A stretch of 64,000 nucleotides of DNA from an uncultured bacterium (GTDB lineage: Bacteria; Bacillota; Clostridia; Lachnospirales; Lachnospiraceae). Below, one piece after another: positions 60,526-64,000 of the stretch. The position numbers and the translations under genes are program-made. The DNA lies in assembly GCA_948467735.1 (NCBI GenBank), contig CAOKFN010000023.1, positions 4,218 through 68,217 on the forward strand. The letters run 5' to 3'. Position 1 is the stretch's first letter. Each line of letters opens with the position of its first letter. The notes beneath the pieces are model-generated. The model worked only from the letters and a program-made list of their open reading frames with translations. It was not told the origin of the DNA and ran no database searches.

Positions 60526-62820
60526 TTATCGATTCTCTTCCACATAAATCTTTACGCGGCTCTGAATGATATTCGCCACTTCATCCACGGATTTCTGGCC
60601 CTTATAGTAGCCCTCCGCTTCCGTGTTGATAATATTTATAATCTCGCTGCCGTAATTGTAGGAAATCGGTCTTGCGGCCTCAATCAGCGCCATCACCATA
60701 TCCACCTCTTCCTGCGTGGTAGTATGGTATTCAAAGGACCAGCCGTCGCCGTAGGTCATGCTCCCTCCGCCGCCAATGATGATTGTCTCCCCGGCTTCAT
60801 CCTGATAGGTCTCCACCTTCGTGGCGTCCGCAATCATGGCGTCCAGCTTCGCCTTCACCGTGGGAAATCCGTACCAATAACGTCCGTTGTCCTCCCGTGT
60901 CAAATAACTTTCAATAAACGTCCACGCGCCCTCCTTATTTTTCGATTTGGAGGCGATTGCATAAGCCTGATTTGCCATGAGCGCATGCCCGCTTGCGCCG
61001 TCCACCGTGGGGAATCCGATGAAAGCTCCCTGTCCCTTGAACTCTTCTATGGGAACCTGAACGCTGTCGAAATCGGAAACGCCCACCGTATCCAGAAGCA
61101 CTTCGCCCCTCTGTATCCTGTTGGGGGTGGAAACCATGTCGCCGTTGTAGTCTATATCGTCCGGAAACCGGTTCACAAATTTCAGCAGACCTTTGAACTC
61201 ATCCGAATCAAACTTGCACTCCCCTGTGGACCAGTCCACGAAAGCGCTCTCATTGTACATCATCAGATACTGCATAATTTCGCTTTTTGCCGTCCTGTCA
61301 AAAAGCTCAGCGCCCGGATGCGCGTCCGCATAGGCAATCATCTCGTCTATGGTCCAGCCCTGTTTTCCCTCGAAATCCGCCTTATTTCCTATTACAGTAT
61401 GTATGGAAAAGGTACTCGGAATGCTCACCAGCACATCATCGTAAGTATATGCCTTTAAGACGTTTTCCACCAGACCGGCACGATCCAGCACGCTGCTCTT
61501 CTCCAGCCATGGATTCAAGTCCTCGAACACCCCCTTGGCCGCCAGCTGGGTAAGATTCAGACCCGCTAGGTCAATGATGTCGGGACCGTTCTTGGAGGTC
61601 AGGTCATTGTTCATATTTGCCAGCGCATCCGTCAAAGCAGTGGAAAAATCGTCATACACATCCCCCATGTAGCTGCGGATGCTGATATGGTATTTATCGC
61701 TGCTCTTGTTGAATTTCACCGCCGCAGCCTGTATTTCGGAATTCTCATAGAGGGTGCCGATTAAAATGGTCTGCTTCTGGACGGTTTCGCTGCTCTTTGT
61801 CTTGGTCAGCAGGGCAATCCCGCTGTCATTGCTCTCCCAGTCCCGATAAACCGCCGCGAACCTGCCGTCCTCCAACACGCCGAAGGCCGACACGCTGGAA
61901 CCGTTGATATCGCTGTCCAGCCATTCAATCACCTGCTCTTTGGTCTGGGAAGCAAGGTCGTATTCATAGACTCCCGTGTTGTCATAGAGCAGGAAATCCT
62001 TCTCGATGCCGGGGCCGAAGGAAGTATTGGAGCTGCTGTTGGTATTAGGGAAATTCGTATAAACGGTTCCCACCTTTTTTCCTTCAAAATCCAGCTCCGC
62101 CACATTATAGCCGGTGGTTCCCGAAGCGCCGTCGTTGGCATAATAGTTTACATACACCTTACCGTCCCTGCCGCATCCTAATCCGTTAATCCAGCCGTTG
62201 GATATCTCCGTCAGAGAAAGCTTTCCCTGATCCTTTCCCTCCGCGTCATAAAGCCACACCATGCTCTCCGAACAGACATAAAGGCGTCCCTGACCGTCCG
62301 CCGCAACGGCCCTGATATAACTGTTCTCCGGGTCTTCCTTCATCTTCTCGGTCAGATTCACGGAAAACACCTGATTTCCCTGCGGGTCAAATTTATAGAG
62401 AATCTGCCGGGAATCATACCCATCCTGCGTATCGGGCATCGGAATGGACTCGTATGTAATCGCATAAATGCTGCCGTCGCTTCCTATGGTATATTCATTG
62501 ATATTGACGCTGCTCTCCTCCGGCCATATAAGCGGAACCTCCTCGGCCTTTCTGTCCGTCAGAGAATATCTGAAAAACTTATTTTCCCCCTTGCCCGACG
62601 CTTCATCCCATGTCCACGAAGAATAATAAGCGTAATTTCCAGCCAGCTTCATGTCATAATAGGATGTATTCTCATCCTCAAGGGTAACAAATTCCGGTAC
62701 ATAGACCCATTCCTTTTGAACAGTATTATCGGTCCCCGCATTGCCGCAGGCCGCCAAAGAGAACGCCGTAAGCAGCGACACCGCCGCAGCCGCCAGACGC
62801 TGTACCAGTTTCTTTTTCAT
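60526..62820 (-). CDS. Propeller-type extracellular solute-binding lipoprotein B
   Basis: A 764-residue lipoprotein with lipobox LAAC (about residue 25). The N-terminal half has repeated DG motifs of a propeller-like domain (GSDGSIYAI, GRDGKVYVN, LEDGRFAAV). The C-terminal half is a type 1 binding fold with GPDIIDLAG, SKNKEGAWTFIESYL and a C-terminus KIYVEENR. It is paralogous to binding protein A and to the decayed gene at 34.9 kb. The start follows AGAGGTG; shorter upstream ATGs are less likely. It is first in the B-MalF-MalG unit with an extended -10 promoter upstream. The ligand is probably a carbohydrate. Confidence 0.9.
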   Translation of the reverse strand: MKKKLVQRLAAAAVSLLTAFSLAACGNAGTDNTVQKEWVYVPEFVTLEDENTSYYDMKLAGNYAYYSSWTWDEASGKGENKFFRYSLTDRKAEEVPLIWPEESSVNINEYTIGSDGSIYAITYESIPMPDTQDGYDSRQILYKFDPQGNQVFSVNLTEKMKEDPENSYIRAVAADGQGRLYVCSESMVWLYDAEGKDQGKLSLTEISNGWINGLGCGRDGKVYVNYYANDGASGTTGYNVAELDFEGKKVGTVYTNFPNTNSSSNTSFGPGIEKDFLLYDNTGVYEYDLASQTKEQVIEWLDSDINGSSVSAFGVLEDGRFAAVYRDWESNDSGIALLTKTKSSETVQKQTILIGTLYENSEIQAAAVKFNKSSDKYHISIRSYMGDVYDDFSTALTDALANMNNDLTSKNGPDIIDLAGLNLTQLAAKGVFEDLNPWLEKSSVLDRAGLVENVLKAYTYDDVLVSIPSTFSIHTVIGNKADFEGKQGWTIDEMIAYADAHPGAELFDRTAKSEIMQYLMMYNESAFVDWSTGECKFDSDEFKGLLKFVNRFPDDIDYNGDMVSTPNRIQRGEVLLDTVGVSDFDSVQVPIEEFKGQGAFIGFPTVDGASGHALMANQAYAIASKSKNKEGAWTFIESYLTREDNGRYWYGFPTVKAKLDAMIADATKVETYQDEAGETIIIGGGGSMTYGDGWSFEYHTTTQEEVDMVMALIEAARPISYNYGSEIINIINTEAEGYYKGQKSVDEVANIIQSRVKIYVEENR

Positions 62821-62893
62821 ACACATACACCTCTTCCTAAAAAAATAAAAACTCAATATGCGGTCCGACCATAATTCCCCGAGCCACATATTG

Positions 62894-62902
62894 AGTATAA
62901 CA
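62894..62902 (-). promoter_or_regulatory. Extended -10 promoter for binding protein B operon
   Basis: TGT then TATACT on the minus strand (62902-62894) forms an extended -10 box; the -35 region is weak. The leader is about 65 bases. Confidence 0.5.
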
Positions 62903-62986
62903 CACTATTTCAAAAATGCACCTTAAGATTTTATGAATTACAGAAAAATAAAACTTAATATTGCAATCATTTTGTAATTATTTGTT

Positions 62987-63775
62987 TTATTTTAAGCGAA
63001 TATAATATTTGCGAAGCTCCCTCTTTCTCCTTCTGTGCCGCCACATGCTTCCTATGTGATTATAGAGCCAGAAAGACTCCACAAGCAGGCAGTTGGCCCT
63101 CCCCATCTTTTCTTTGGTGGTCTTTCCATAATATTCCCCGCCGCAGACGGCCGCCTCCTGTCCCATCTCCTTTACCAGCGCGATTAAATCGGATTCACAG
63201 GCAATATCCCCTGAAAATTCCGTATGTCCAAGTCCCACGCAGTCCGGCTTATGGGCGTCGCTGCCGCCGAAAACAGGTTTGTCAAACTGTCTGGCTATCT
63301 CCATTGCTTTGGCGTTGCTCTCCGGACTTTCACAGGAATTAAAACCCTCCAGAAAATCAAATTTATCTATAACCGCAAGCTGATTGCGGAATTTTCTGGT
63401 ATTGTTAATGCTTAAGTACTTTTCGCCGCAGGGATGGGCCGGTCCTAAAATCCCTCCATATTTATGGACGATATCGATTAAAAAACGTACCGGAAGCCCC
63501 CGCAGCTCCAAAATTTTCAGTTTTACGCCCTCCGGCATAATCACTAGAATATGTCCCGCGTCAATGGTATCGTACTCGACGCCCTTCAGCACCACAAAGC
63601 TGCTGTCATAATTATCCCTTACCCTCTTCCATTCCCGATAGCCGTTGTAAGAATCATGGTCGCTGACAAGCATACCGTCATATCCTTTTTCCTTTAAAAT
63701 AGCGATAAATTCCTCAATGGGCACCTTGCCGTCAAGAGACCCTTCTTTCGTATGGCAGTGCATATCAAATTTCAT
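62987..63775 (-). CDS. PHP-domain phosphoesterase
   Basis: A 262-residue protein of the PHP metal-dependent phosphoesterase family. Metal ligands are visible: DMHCHTKEG at the N-terminus, LVSDHDSY near 38, GPAHPCGEKY near 117 and FGGSDAHKPDCVG near 192. Relatives hydrolyse nucleotides or histidinol phosphate; the substrate here is not evident. The C-terminus is Arg/Lys-rich. It lies about 165 bases upstream of binding protein B, separated by the promoter. Confidence 0.88.
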   Translation of the reverse strand: MKFDMHCHTKEGSLDGKVPIEEFIAILKEKGYDGMLVSDHDSYNGYREWKRVRDNYDSSFVVLKGVEYDTIDAGHILVIMPEGVKLKILELRGLPVRFLIDIVHKYGGILGPAHPCGEKYLSINNTRKFRNQLAVIDKFDFLEGFNSCESPESNAKAMEIARQFDKPVFGGSDAHKPDCVGLGHTEFSGDIACESDLIALVKEMGQEAAVCGGEYYGKTTKEKMGRANCLLVESFWLYNHIGSMWRHRRRKRELRKYYIRLK

Positions 63776-63800
63776 TTAGACTAAATCCTTTCTTAATTAT

Positions 63801-64000
63801 AGTTCCGCAAAGCGCAATTTTTGCGCTTTGCGCCCTCCCAGCCCCTTGCCCCGGCAGAGAAATCCCCGTCTGAAAACCACAGCCGGATATTTCTCTGGGT
63901 ACTGTGCGGACGGATGCTGTTTTATTCCTTTTTGAGTTCCGCATCCGCCCTCCCAGCCCCTTGCCCCGGCAGAGAAATCCCCGTCTGAAAACCACAGCCG
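63801..64000. repeat. Palindromic repeat family A, two tandem copies at window edge
   Basis: Two units starting AGTTCCGCA at about 63801 and 63935, each with GAGAAATCC..GGATATTTCTC arms and the CTGTTTTATT end; the second is cut by the window edge. The first unit starts with the variant hairpin GCAAAGCGCAA/TTGCGCTTTGC in place of the GCATCCGCC arm. It lies upstream of the PHP gene. Confidence 0.75.

Overview
The window looks like a chromosome segment of an anaerobic gut Firmicute of the Lachnospiraceae type. The reasons are about 50% GC, AAGGAGG-type ribosome binding sites, lipoprotein solute-binding proteins fused to a propeller-like domain, a ferredoxin-tailed aldo/keto reductase, many AAA-ATPase_like and Uma2 genes, and dispersed palindromic repeats. 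No rRNA, tRNA, CRISPR or complete insertion sequence was seen.

Layout. 0-8 kb: a Cys-rich small protein, a DUF5662 protein behind a GH13-fold protein that has lost its catalytic residues, a divergent CapA-like lipoprotein, a secreted SH3b-NlpC/P60 hydrolase and a chemoreceptor. 8.5-13 kb: DUF1292 protein, a UvrD/PcrA-type helicase, gltX and a small membrane protein. 13-22 kb: an oligopeptide ABC transporter (F, D, C, B, A) in which most subunits carry large insertions. 22-26 kb: enolase, Nudix hydrolase, Uma2-family protein and aldo/keto reductase. 26-33 kb: a membrane-anchored protein with a cohesin-like domain beside a 1,731-residue secreted M60-like metalloprotease with a dockerin, probably a surface pair for glycoprotein or mucin attack. 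33-41 kb: gpmI, a decayed solute-binding protein gene, an AAA-ATPase_like/PD-(D/E)XK protein and a frameshifted cell-wall-binding-repeat protein. 41-44 kb: a CDF cation exporter and a second AAA-ATPase_like protein with a broken nuclease tail.

44-51.4 kb holds the most notable system: a WYL-domain regulator followed, all on the minus strand and tightly spaced, by two large dynamin-like GTPases and two small proteins, one with a membrane segment. The second GTPase has an N-terminal domain resembling PIN-like nucleases. WYL control, paired dynamins, a nuclease-like domain and decayed nuclease remnants beside it suggest an uncharacterised phage-defence or stress module; this is inference from architecture.

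52-64 kb: a YgjP-type metallopeptidase, then a minus-strand transport locus with two propeller-type solute-binding lipoproteins, a MalF/MalG permease pair, a periplasmic-adaptor-like protein, a reduced MacB-like permease and a PHP phosphoesterase. Its intergenic gaps carry long palindromic repeats with conserved flanks and variable stems.
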